5,993 nucleotides of DNA from Patescibacteria group bacterium (lineage in GTDB: Bacteria > Patescibacteriota > Gracilibacteria > UBA1369 > PNNO01): NCBI GenBank assembly GCA_024275695.1, contig JAJRYP010000075.1:1-5993 (forward strand), read 5' to 3'. The notes beneath the pieces were generated by a model. That model was not told the DNA's origin, did not search any database, and saw only the letters and a program-made list of their open reading frames with translations. Below are positions 1 through 5,074 of this stretch, piece after piece (position 1 is the first letter of the stretch; every line of letters begins with the position of its first letter). The translations under genes were made by a program, and so were the position numbers.

Positions 1-359
1 CTAAGCCTCATTAATTCGATATTGCTTAATTCGGGAAGATTGACCAGCCTCTTTCTTTCTCTATCAACATACTTTTCCGAAGCCTCCAGTTGCTTTCGTA
101 ATACTGCAATCCTCATACTTATTTTTCTTTTGGAAGCTCCTTGAGTCCCTCTTTTTAACGAAATCATTCGCTCTTCAACTCTATCAATATCTACAAGATT
201 AATTGTATTATTAACCTTTTTTGCAATTTCCGACATCAATCCGTTTGTGATATGTAAATTCACGGGATTTTCATTCTGTTCTTTACTTTTTTCATTATTT
301 TGTTCAGGCACACACCCAACATGGCCGGGCGCTTCTCCGCCTACAGAAAATCTACGCAT
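1..359 (-). CDS. Unrecognised basic protein, N-terminal 119 residues (3' end outside window)
   Basis: Reading the minus strand from the ATG at 359-357 gives 119 codons without a stop, and the frame runs off the left edge. I do not recognise the family. Residues 1-20 are Gly/Pro-rich and contain one Cys (C16). Residues 20-32 are polar and rich in Asn, Glu and Lys. From about residue 35 the chain looks helical and strongly charged, with basic stretches around 69-83 (KRGTQGASKRKISMR) and 98-106 that could form a coiled coil or contact nucleic acid. There is no signal peptide or membrane segment in the visible part, so it is probably cytoplasmic. The start is supported by a good promoter about 31 bases upstream and by the absence of another in-frame Met before residue 42. 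There is no Shine-Dalgarno sequence. It is transcribed divergently from the DUF881 pair. The open frame is convincing; the function is unknown. Confidence 0.72.
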   Translation of the reverse strand, partial: MRRFSVGGEAPGHVGCVPEQNNEKSKEQNENPVNLHITNGLMSEIAKKVNNTINLVDIDRVEERMISLKRGTQGASKRKISMRIAVLRKQLEASEKYVDRERKRLVNLPELSNIELMRL

Positions 360-396
360 TTTTAAATAAATTTATAGTTTATCGCACCGAGCCCTC

Positions 397-425
397 ATTA
401 TTGCCACTGAATAAAAATTTGTCAA
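397..425 (-). promoter_or_regulatory. Sigma70-type promoter of the leftward gene
   Basis: On the minus strand a perfect -35 box TTGACA (425-420) is followed, after exactly 17 bases, by AATAAT (402-397), a 5/6 match to the -10 consensus. Transcription would start near 390, leaving a leader of about 31 bases before the ATG at 359. This is a call from sequence only; no start site has been measured. Confidence 0.62.
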
Positions 426-441
426 CCCTAAATGCAACTAA

Positions 442-503
442 TGTACCAAGTACTCTCGTATATTACTAAGCACTAAGCATCTTCCGCTACCTGTACCAAG
501 TAC
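442..503. repeat. Pair of 12-bp direct repeats (TGTACCAAGTAC) between divergent promoters
   Basis: TGTACCAAGTAC occurs at 442-453 and again at 492-503, with start points exactly 50 bp apart. The inner 11 bases, GTAC-CAA-GTAC, have palindromic arms around a 3-base centre. The left copy is 16 bases from the -35 box of the leftward promoter (420-425) and the right copy is 16 bases from the -35 box of the rightward promoter (520-525). The symmetry suggests a pair of operator sites acting on both promoters, but no binding protein is known. The repeat itself is seen directly; its role is inferred. Confidence 0.5.
465..478. repeat. Tandem 7-bp repeat (ACTAAGC x2)
   Basis: ACTAAGC at 465-471 is followed directly by a second exact copy at 472-478. 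The tandem lies almost exactly at the midpoint between the two TGTACCAAGTAC copies. A 7-bp tandem can arise by chance or slippage, so its meaning is uncertain. Confidence 0.35.
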
Positions 504-519
504 CGACCAATATCCGAAT

Positions 520-548
520 TTTACAATCCCGGCCGCTTTTAGTATGAT
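520..548 (+). promoter_or_regulatory. Sigma70-type promoter of the DUF881 gene pair
   Basis: TTTACA (520-525, 5/6 match) and TATGAT (543-548, 5/6 match) are separated by exactly 17 bases. The predicted start near 555 would give a leader of about 17 bases to the ATG at 572. That leader contains no Shine-Dalgarno sequence. It probably drives both DUF881 genes, which are only 3 bases apart. Confidence 0.62.
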
Positions 549-571
549 TACCGTGCTTACAATAAACCTTT

Positions 572-1300
572 ATGAGCACTACGATAAAAGTTATGTCTAT
601 AGTTACCGGGATTTTTGTGGGGGTTTTAGTAACCGCCCAATTTAGAACGGTGACACCTTTAAGCAGTTCCTATCCGCTTGATCAATTACAGGCGCAAAAA
701 AATCTTATTAAGACGTACATTGATGAAGAAGCTCTTCTTAAGAGCCGAATCGTATCGGTTCGTGAAAAAATAGACACCAGCCTTGAACAAAATCAAACGA
801 TCAGCCAAACGGCAAATTTGGAAACACTCAATAATTTAAAAAAACGTATCGGCCTCACCGATATTAGCGGAGAAGGCTTCATTATTGCTCTTGATGATAG
901 TGAATTCATTGATCGTGAAACAATTACAAATGAAGAAGGAGGTATTATTTATGCCGCCGATATTCGAGATGTAGTGAATCTGCTGCGAGCATTAAGTGTG
1001 GAAGGAATCGCGATCAATGATCAGCGAATTATTGCCACTTCACCAATTAATTCCGTCGGGAATACCCTTTTAGTGAATAATTCGCATTTAGCACCTCCGT
1101 TTTCGATTTCGGCAATTGGAGATTATAATTCTTTTTTGCGCCGCCTTGAAGAGCCGGGGGTTTTGAGCGATCTTCAAAAACGTGTAAAGGAAAACGGAAT
1201 TCAGTTCGAAGTAAAAAGATCTCCTCATGTTGTATTGCCAATTTATAACGGGCAATTTCGTTTAAAGTATATTAATCAAACAAATAACCCTTCCAGTTAA
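572..1300 (+). CDS. DUF881-family membrane-anchored coiled-coil protein (first of tandem pair)
   Basis: The 242-residue product has the layout of DUF881 proteins (the YlxW/YlxX group of Bacillus, found near cell-division genes there; molecular function unestablished). Residues 5-23 form one uncleaved membrane helix (IKVMSIVTGIFVGVLVTAQF). Residues 37-75 are charged and probably coiled coil, and the DUF881 domain spans about 90-230. Family hallmarks seen are GLTDISGEGFIIALDDS (94-110), IRDVVNLLRA (131-140), the GIAINDQRI segment (145-153) and APPFSISAIGD (174-184), ending in LPIYN (222-226). With a short N-terminus before the helix, the domain should lie outside the membrane. The ATG at 572 fits just downstream of a good promoter and just before the anchor. 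It is co-transcribed with a divergent paralogue 3 bases downstream. Family assignment is firm; the biological role (envelope or division scaffold) is inference. Confidence 0.9.
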   Translation: MSTTIKVMSIVTGIFVGVLVTAQFRTVTPLSSSYPLDQLQAQKNLIKTYIDEEALLKSRIVSVREKIDTSLEQNQTISQTANLETLNNLKKRIGLTDISGEGFIIALDDSEFIDRETITNEEGGIIYAADIRDVVNLLRALSVEGIAINDQRIIATSPINSVGNTLLVNNSHLAPPFSISAIGDYNSFLRRLEEPGVLSDLQKRVKENGIQFEVKRSPHVVLPIYNGQFRLKYINQTNNPSS

Positions 1301-1303
1301 CAT

Positions 1304-1954
1304 ATGTCTGCAAATCACAAAAAAACGCCGTTATCACAATTGGCAATTCTGCTTACCACAGGGCTTGTTCTTGGTTTGCTTGTGATGACTCAGGCGCGTT
1401 ATTATACATCATATGTTTCATCCGAGGGACGTGACAGCAGCGAAAATATCTTTAGAAAGATTCAAATTTTAAAAACAAGCAATGACGAACTTGAAGACGA
1501 AATTATTGATCTTGAAGCGCAGCTTGAAGAGCTTTCGAACCAAGCACTCGCACTCAAGTCCATCGAAAGAGAAATCAAAAAGAATAAAATTATAGCCGGC
1601 GATGTTGATATATACGGTCCCGGAATCAAACTTGAGTTCGAGACTGAAATTAGCGACATATGGCTTACAGACTTGACAAATGAACTTCTAGCTTCAAGTG
1701 CCGAAGCGATTAGCGTAAACAATATTCGTCTCGTTGATTCAACTGTAGGATTCGATACGCTTCCAAATGGACAAATTATGTTAAACAGCATTATCCTGAC
1801 TCCTCCATATACATTTAATGCCATTGGAGACAAAACAACTTTAAGACAAGCAATTGAAGCCCCTCGCGGAATTTTGGACAGAATAGCCGGAGCATTCAAT
1901 GAATTTGAATATACACTTGAAGAAAAAGACCGCATTGAAATGAAACAGGTCTAA
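1304..1954 (+). CDS. DUF881-family membrane-anchored coiled-coil protein (second of tandem pair)
   Basis: This 216-residue protein repeats the plan of its neighbour: a membrane helix at about 11-30 (SQLAILLTTGLVLGLLVMTQ), a long acidic coiled coil at about 48-95, and a DUF881 domain at about 95-213. Hallmarks are VDIYGPGIKLEFE (101-113), the helix before AEAISVNNIRLV (133-144) and TPPYTFNAIGD (166-176). The canonical aspartate-rich strand after the first Gly motif is replaced by a shorter loop, and the LPxY end motif of the first copy is absent, so the two paralogues have diverged well apart. The gap to the upstream stop is only 3 bases (1301-1303) with no promoter or Shine-Dalgarno sequence, so expression should depend on the upstream gene. 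The two coiled coils could pair as a heterodimer, which is inference. It ends 6 bases from the convergent HTH gene. Confidence 0.88.
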   Translation: MSANHKKTPLSQLAILLTTGLVLGLLVMTQARYYTSYVSSEGRDSSENIFRKIQILKTSNDELEDEIIDLEAQLEELSNQALALKSIEREIKKNKIIAGDVDIYGPGIKLEFETEISDIWLTDLTNELLASSAEAISVNNIRLVDSTVGFDTLPNGQIMLNSIILTPPYTFNAIGDKTTLRQAIEAPRGILDRIAGAFNEFEYTLEEKDRIEMKQV

Positions 1955-1960
1955 GTAGAT

Positions 1961-2527
1961 TTAAAGAAAACTTAGAATAATCCAAACAGGTTGAACTGCC
2001 AAAATAATCGCAAGCAATATGTAAAGCACTCTTTTGTTATAACGTTCCTTTTTATGACCGGTAAGTAATTTCTGATGATCAAGTAACGGAACAGAGGCTT
2101 TAAGTTGTGATTCAAGCTGTCCAACACGGTAATTGGCCCCTTCCAATCGTTGTTGAAACACTTTTACGTCAGTGCGAATCTCTTCGTAAAGCTTTTTATA
2201 TATTCGATCTTCAACTGACGATACAATATCGCTTTGTTCCACAGGAATTGTATAAACATCCTCGTAATCTTGAGTCTTTTTAGGTATCCTTGCTTTTGTA
2301 AGCTTGGAAACCTTTCCGGAAGCTGATTTTTTAATCGATTTATGTGATCTTCTTTGCTTTGTAAAATTAACAAGCTCCTCACTATTAAGAAAGATTCTTC
2401 CGGCAATACTTTTTGTAGACAGTTTTTTGCTCGCAATATACCTGTCTAGTGTCCGTGTCGACACCCTGAGCATTTTTGCCGCTTCTTTTCGGCTTGTATC
2501 AAAAGATTTTTTAACTTGAGTAGACAT
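1961..2527 (-). CDS. Helix-turn-helix (MerR/excisionase-like) protein with C-terminal membrane anchor
   Basis: The 188-residue product starts with a small winged helix-turn-helix of the excisionase/HTH_17 type at about 8-56. The turn helices are TSRKEAAKMLRVSTRTLDRYI (11-31, with the pattern ExAxxLxVSxRTLxRYI), followed by the wing SKKLSTKSIAGRIFLNSEEL. A lysine-rich linker follows (57-84), then an acidic stretch (86-106), a probable coiled coil (about 105-145), and a hydrophobic helix at 167-188 that ends exactly at the C-terminus. The layout is that of a tail-anchored DNA-binding protein, with the HTH in the cytoplasm. The ATG at 2527 is preferred because later Met codons would cut the HTH. 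It has a strong promoter with 30 bases of leader and no Shine-Dalgarno sequence. It could be a membrane-tethered regulator or a DNA-to-membrane linker; the regulated genes are unknown. It converges on the DUF881 pair. Confidence 0.85.
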   Translation of the reverse strand: MSTQVKKSFDTSRKEAAKMLRVSTRTLDRYIASKKLSTKSIAGRIFLNSEELVNFTKQRRSHKSIKKSASGKVSKLTKARIPKKTQDYEDVYTIPVEQSDIVSSVEDRIYKKLYEEIRTDVKVFQQRLEGANYRVGQLESQLKASVPLLDHQKLLTGHKKERYNKRVLYILLAIILAVQPVWIILSFL

Positions 2528-2562
2528 ATAAAACAGACATCAATTTAAAAACTTGTCATGCG

Positions 2563-2568
2563 TATAAT
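2563..2568 (+). promoter_or_regulatory. Possible -10 box for the methyltransferase-ybeY transcript
   Basis: A perfect TATAAT lies at 2563-2568 on the plus strand, but no good -35 box is found 16-19 bases upstream (TCAATT at the 17-base position). A start near 2575 would leave a leader of about 63 bases to the ATG at 2638, or about 27 to the one at 2602. It overlaps the -10 box of the HTH gene on the opposite strand, so the two promoters could compete for polymerase. Confidence 0.38.
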
Positions 2569-2592
2569 ACGTACGTTGACTCCATTTGTCAA
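2564..2592 (-). promoter_or_regulatory. Sigma70-type promoter of the HTH gene
   Basis: On the minus strand a perfect TTGACA (2592-2587) and TATTAT (2569-2564, 5/6 match) are 17 bases apart. The predicted start near 2557 gives a 30-base leader to the ATG at 2527. Both boxes lie inside palindromic sequence, which would suit control by a dimeric repressor, possibly the HTH protein itself (inference). Confidence 0.68.
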
Positions 2593-2637
2593 CATGTTTA
2601 GATGGATTGCGAAATTGCGGATCGATACAGTATTGGC

Positions 2638-3198
2638 ATGAAATATCGAAAACTTACACAAGAGGAAATTTTACAAACGAAGAAGTCCGCGCAAGAAGTA
2701 CGGAAACTTTCGCGAAACCCAATATATGGAATACTTGATAACATTAGAAGCTTATATAATGTTGGGGCAATGTTTCGGACCGCGGATGGAATTATGGCTA
2801 AAAAATTATATCTTTGCGGAATGACCGGAATCCCGCCAAGACGCGAAATCGACAAGACTTCTCTTGGCGCATGTGATACTGTTCCCTGGGAGTATAAAAA
2901 AACTTCTTTGGAAGCTATAAAAAAATTGAAGGATCAAGGAGTACGGATTGTAGCGCTTGAACTTACAGAACCATCTGTTCATTTTACCGAACTTTCCTGT
3001 AATTTTCCCGCCGCGCTTATTGTTGGACATGAAATTAACGGTATATCTGACGAAACAATGAAGTATGTCGACACGGCAATTTCAATCCCGATGCTTGGCC
3101 GCGCGAATTCATTAAATGTCGCGACTGCTTTCGGAATTGCCGTATATCAAATGTTAGAAGTCTACAAAAAAAATCACCGCGCAAATGATAAATCTTGA
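2638..3198 (+). CDS. SpoU/TrmH-family RNA 2'-O-methyltransferase
   Basis: This is a compact SPOUT-class enzyme that transfers a methyl group from S-adenosylmethionine to a ribose 2'-OH in tRNA or rRNA; which nucleotide it modifies cannot be told. Numbering from this start (186 residues), motif 1 is NVGAMFRTADG (41-51) with the catalytic-type Arg, motif 2 is ALIVGHEINGIS (126-137), and motif 3 is SIPMLGRANSLNVATAFGIA (149-168). The last two form the trefoil-knot SAM site. The PPRREIDKTSLGA stretch (67-79) is also typical. There is no N-terminal L30e-like RNA-binding domain, so it is a minimal version. An in-frame ATG at 2602 would add 12 residues; I prefer 2638 because MKYRKLTQEEIL resembles the usual start of short family members. 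Neither start has a Shine-Dalgarno sequence. It overlaps ybeY by 14 bases, implying one transcript for two RNA-processing proteins. Confidence 0.9.
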   Translation: MKYRKLTQEEILQTKKSAQEVRKLSRNPIYGILDNIRSLYNVGAMFRTADGIMAKKLYLCGMTGIPPRREIDKTSLGACDTVPWEYKKTSLEAIKKLKDQGVRIVALELTEPSVHFTELSCNFPAALIVGHEINGISDETMKYVDTAISIPMLGRANSLNVATAFGIAVYQMLEVYKKNHRANDKS

Positions 3199-3634
3199 AT
3201 ACTACAATGAGACAACACTGCCGCTTTCAGGAGCTTTATTTGAAGAAATCCTCGAATTTATTAACATTGAATTCAGAGAAATTTTCCCTAAAGAAATTGA
3301 TAATAGAAGAAATTATTTAATAACCTGCACTCTTGTTAATGATAAAATTATTCAAGAGATCAACAAACAGCAAAGAGGCCTGGACAAGCCCACCGACGTA
3401 ATCTCGTTATGTTATCTGGGCAATGAATTCCCCGGAGAAGATATGATTGGAGAAATTTTTATTTCGCTTGATACCGCAGCAAAACAGGCTAAGAAATTGG
3501 ATCACGATCTTGTAACCGAACTAAAGTTTTTGTTTGTTCATGGAGTCCTCCATATTCTTGGATACGAACATGCGACCGAAGAGGACTTTCAAACCATGAT
3601 GGATTTGACTAATCAAATTCTCGGAGCTACTTGA
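3185..3634 (+). CDS. ybeY: Endoribonuclease YbeY (16S rRNA maturation factor)
   Basis: YbeY is a zinc-dependent single-strand endoribonuclease acting in 16S rRNA 3'-end maturation and ribosome quality control. The 149-residue length is typical. The metal motif HGVLHILGYEH (119-129) provides the three His ligands H119, H123 and H129. Upstream are the conserved INKQQRGLDKPTDVIS segment (59-74; the family has N..YRG...PTDVLSFP) and GEIFIS (89-94). A departure from the usual form is that the SFP after TDV is replaced by SLCY, and the common Tyr before Arg-Gly is Gln. The ATG at 3185 lies within the end of the methyltransferase gene (14-base overlap, different frame). With no Shine-Dalgarno sequence, translation may depend on termination-reinitiation from the upstream gene. 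Its last 8 bases overlap the end of ugd on the other strand. Confidence 0.95.
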   Translation: MINLEYYNETTLPLSGALFEEILEFINIEFREIFPKEIDNRRNYLITCTLVNDKIIQEINKQQRGLDKPTDVISLCYLGNEFPGEDMIGEIFISLDTAAKQAKKLDHDLVTELKFLFVHGVLHILGYEHATEEDFQTMMDLTNQILGAT

Positions 3635-4922
3635 TTCCAATTCCAATATAATTAAAGCCTTCTTTTCGGACCGCTTTTTTATCATATATATTTCTACCAT
3701 CAAGAATCAAATTGCCTTTCATGGCGGCTTTTAATTTTTTCAAATCAACACTTTTAAATTCATCCCATTCGGTAAGAATCATTAGCGCATCGGCATCTTT
3801 GGCCGCACCTAAAGAATCGACGGAGTGAACAACATCCGGAACATCTTTTCGAATTGGATCGTATACATGAATATCAGCTTTATGCATTTTTAATTGCTCA
3901 ATAATTTGAAGAGACGGGGCATCGCGCATGTCGTCTGTTTTTGGTTTGAACGTAAGTCCCCAAAGAGCTATTTTTCTATTTTCAAGAGTTGGAATATATG
4001 AAAGCAGTTTATCTACCAGTACCGTTTTTTGTCTTTCATTAATGTCTTCAACCGCTTGTAAAAGCTTGAATTCATGCTTATGTTTTTTTGCATGATGAAT
4101 CAGGGCCTGAATATCTTTCTTTAAACAACTACCGCCGTAACCGATTCCGGCTTTTAAAAATTGACACCCTATGCGCGGATCAAGTCCAATTCCTTTTGCA
4201 ACATCCTGAATATTTCCACCTATCTTTTCGCAAAGATGTGCCAACTCGTTAATAAAAGAAATTTTTGTCGACAGAAATGCGTTGGCGGCATATTTTGTAA
4301 TTTCAGCTGAACGAACATCGGTGAACATTAAAGGTTTTCCTGTTCGAACAATCGGATAATACAGCTTTGAAAGAAGCTTTTTAGATCTTTCACCTTCAAC
4401 TCCAATGATAATTCTATTCGGATTGAGCGTATCATTTAAGGCTTCACCCTGACGTAAAAATTCCGGATTGAAAGCAATGTCAAATTCATGTCCGACTTTT
4501 CTTTTTGAGAGTTCTTTTTGAATAATTATTTTACATTCTTGGGTGGTGCCCACCGGAACCGTCGATTTTATTATAAAAATTTTATAACCGTTCATATAGC
4601 GCCCTACGTCTTTTGCGACTTGTTCAACTTGCTCCGTATCAGGTTGATAATCTTTTTGAGGAGGAGTTCCTACAGCACAAAAAATTAATTCGGATTCTTC
4701 GATTGCTTTTTTAGAATCCGTTGTAAATGAAAGACGTTGCGCCTTAACGTTGCGTTTGATAAAAGCCTCCAATCCCGGTTCGTAAAGAGGCATTTGGCCT
4801 TTTTTAAGTTTCTTGATTTTATTATTGTCAATGTCAACGCATGAGACTTTATTGCCCATTTCCGCAAAACAACTTGCGGTAGAAAGCCCGACGTAACCGG
4901 CTCCAAAAACTACTATATTCAT
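3627..4922 (-). CDS. ugd: UDP-glucose 6-dehydrogenase
   Basis: The enzyme oxidises UDP-glucose to UDP-glucuronate with two NAD+, supplying an acidic sugar for capsule, exopolysaccharide or glycan building; it acts in the cytoplasm. At 431 residues it is full length. The N-terminal Rossmann domain begins with GAGYVGLSTA (7-16), followed by D30 at the end of the second strand, YEPGLE (47-52) and STVPVGTT (120-127). The central part has NPEFLRQGEA (152-161, with Glu154; Arg-Gln-Gly where many homologues have Arg-Glu-Gly), K210 and N214. The catalytic cysteine is C266 in GYGGSCLKKD (261-270). The C-terminal domain shows WGLTFKPKTDDMRDAPS (321-337). A related UDP-sugar dehydrogenase cannot be wholly excluded, but the spacing fits Ugd. 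The start follows a promoter so closely that the mRNA is probably leaderless. It is divergent from a flippase gene, consistent with a surface-polysaccharide locus. Confidence 0.95.
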   Translation of the reverse strand: MNIVVFGAGYVGLSTASCFAEMGNKVSCVDIDNNKIKKLKKGQMPLYEPGLEAFIKRNVKAQRLSFTTDSKKAIEESELIFCAVGTPPQKDYQPDTEQVEQVAKDVGRYMNGYKIFIIKSTVPVGTTQECKIIIQKELSKRKVGHEFDIAFNPEFLRQGEALNDTLNPNRIIIGVEGERSKKLLSKLYYPIVRTGKPLMFTDVRSAEITKYAANAFLSTKISFINELAHLCEKIGGNIQDVAKGIGLDPRIGCQFLKAGIGYGGSCLKKDIQALIHHAKKHKHEFKLLQAVEDINERQKTVLVDKLLSYIPTLENRKIALWGLTFKPKTDDMRDAPSLQIIEQLKMHKADIHVYDPIRKDVPDVVHSVDSLGAAKDADALMILTEWDEFKSVDLKKLKAAMKGNLILDGRNIYDKKAVRKEGFNYIGIGIK

Positions 4923-4928
4923 GCGTCA

Positions 4929-4958
4929 ATAGTAGCCGTGTAATCTGTTTCGCGTCAA
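4929..4958 (-). promoter_or_regulatory. Sigma70-type promoter of ugd, predicting a leaderless mRNA
   Basis: On the minus strand TTGACG (4958-4953, 5/6 match) is followed after 18 bases by TACTAT (4934-4929, 5/6 match). Only six bases (4928-4923) separate the -10 box from the ATG at 4922. The expected start is therefore at or within a base or so of the A of ATG, so the transcript would have essentially no 5' leader. Confidence 0.6.
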
Positions 4959-4991
4959 GGTATGAGTCTATAATTGTGATCGCAAAAATTC

Positions 4992-5023
4992 AAGGCGGAC
5001 TTTTATAAAGTCCTCGTTGCCTT
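4992..5023 (+). other. Stem-loop / inverted repeat upstream of the flippase gene
   Basis: GGACTTT (4997-5003) and AAAGTCC (5007-5013) form a perfect 7-bp stem with a 3-base loop. Outside it, AAGGC (4992-4996) pairs perfectly with GCCTT (5019-5023), leaving a 5-base bulge (5014-5018) on the 3' side. No T-run follows, so it does not look like an intrinsic terminator. It would be part of the flippase leader only if transcription starts upstream, for example from a lone TATAAT at 4969-4974. Otherwise it may be a DNA-level site; its 3' arm overlaps the -35 box proposed at 5017-5022. Confidence 0.4.
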
Positions 5024-5045
5024 AAACTTTAGCTTCTGTTATCGT
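5017..5045 (+). promoter_or_regulatory. Possible promoter of the flippase gene
   Basis: TTGCCT (5017-5022, 4/6 match) lies 17 bases before TATCGT (5040-5045, 4/6 match), and the -10 box is preceded directly by TGT (5037-5039), an extended -10 element. A start near 5052 would give a leader of about 23 bases. An alternative is the perfect TATAAT at 4969-4974, which lacks a clear -35 box. Confidence 0.4.
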
Positions 5046-5074
5046 AACGCAGGCGCTTTTAAGCTTGAAAAGAT

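Larger units (their letters stand above)
2557..2593. promoter_or_regulatory. Overlapping palindromes in the HTH/methyltransferase promoter region
   Basis: Three symmetric elements are packed into 37 bases. CGTAT-A-ATACG (2561-2571) is a perfect 5-bp-arm palindrome, imperfectly extendable to 9-bp arms over 2557-2575. ACGTACGT (2569-2576) is an 8-bp palindrome. GTTGAC-N7-GTCAAC (2575-2580 and 2588-2593) is a perfect 6-bp inverted repeat containing the -35 box of the HTH gene. Such sites commonly bind dimeric regulators; which protein binds here is not known. Confidence 0.45.

Noticed and set aside
442..503. Two-unit CRISPR-like array or recombination site
   Set aside because: There are only two 12-bp copies with a 38-base interval, no further repeats, and no cas or recombinase gene; an operator pair is the simpler reading.
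1462..1935. 157-codon minus-strand open frame opposite the second DUF881 gene
   Set aside because: It lies wholly antisense to a gene with clear family motifs; its product is Ser/Leu-rich low-complexity sequence as expected from reading the opposite strand of a coiled-coil gene, and it has no promoter.
2576..2604. TTGACT-N17-TAGATG as the plus-strand promoter of the methyltransferase
   Set aside because: The -35 box is good but the -10 box matches at only 3 of 6 positions and overlaps the upstream ATG; the TTGAC is better explained as one arm of the inverted repeat with the HTH -35 box.
2602..2637. Twelve-residue N-terminal extension of the methyltransferase from the ATG at 2602
   Set aside because: It cannot be excluded, but the residues MDCEIADRYSIG do not resemble the usual start of short SpoU proteins while MKYRKLTQEEIL does.
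3654..3680. AAAGC ... GCTTTTTT as a possible rho-independent terminator after ybeY
   Set aside because: The stem is only 5 bp with a 14-base loop and includes two A-T-rich ends, and it lies within the ugd coding region (Lys/Ala-rich codons explain the T-run); too weak to call.
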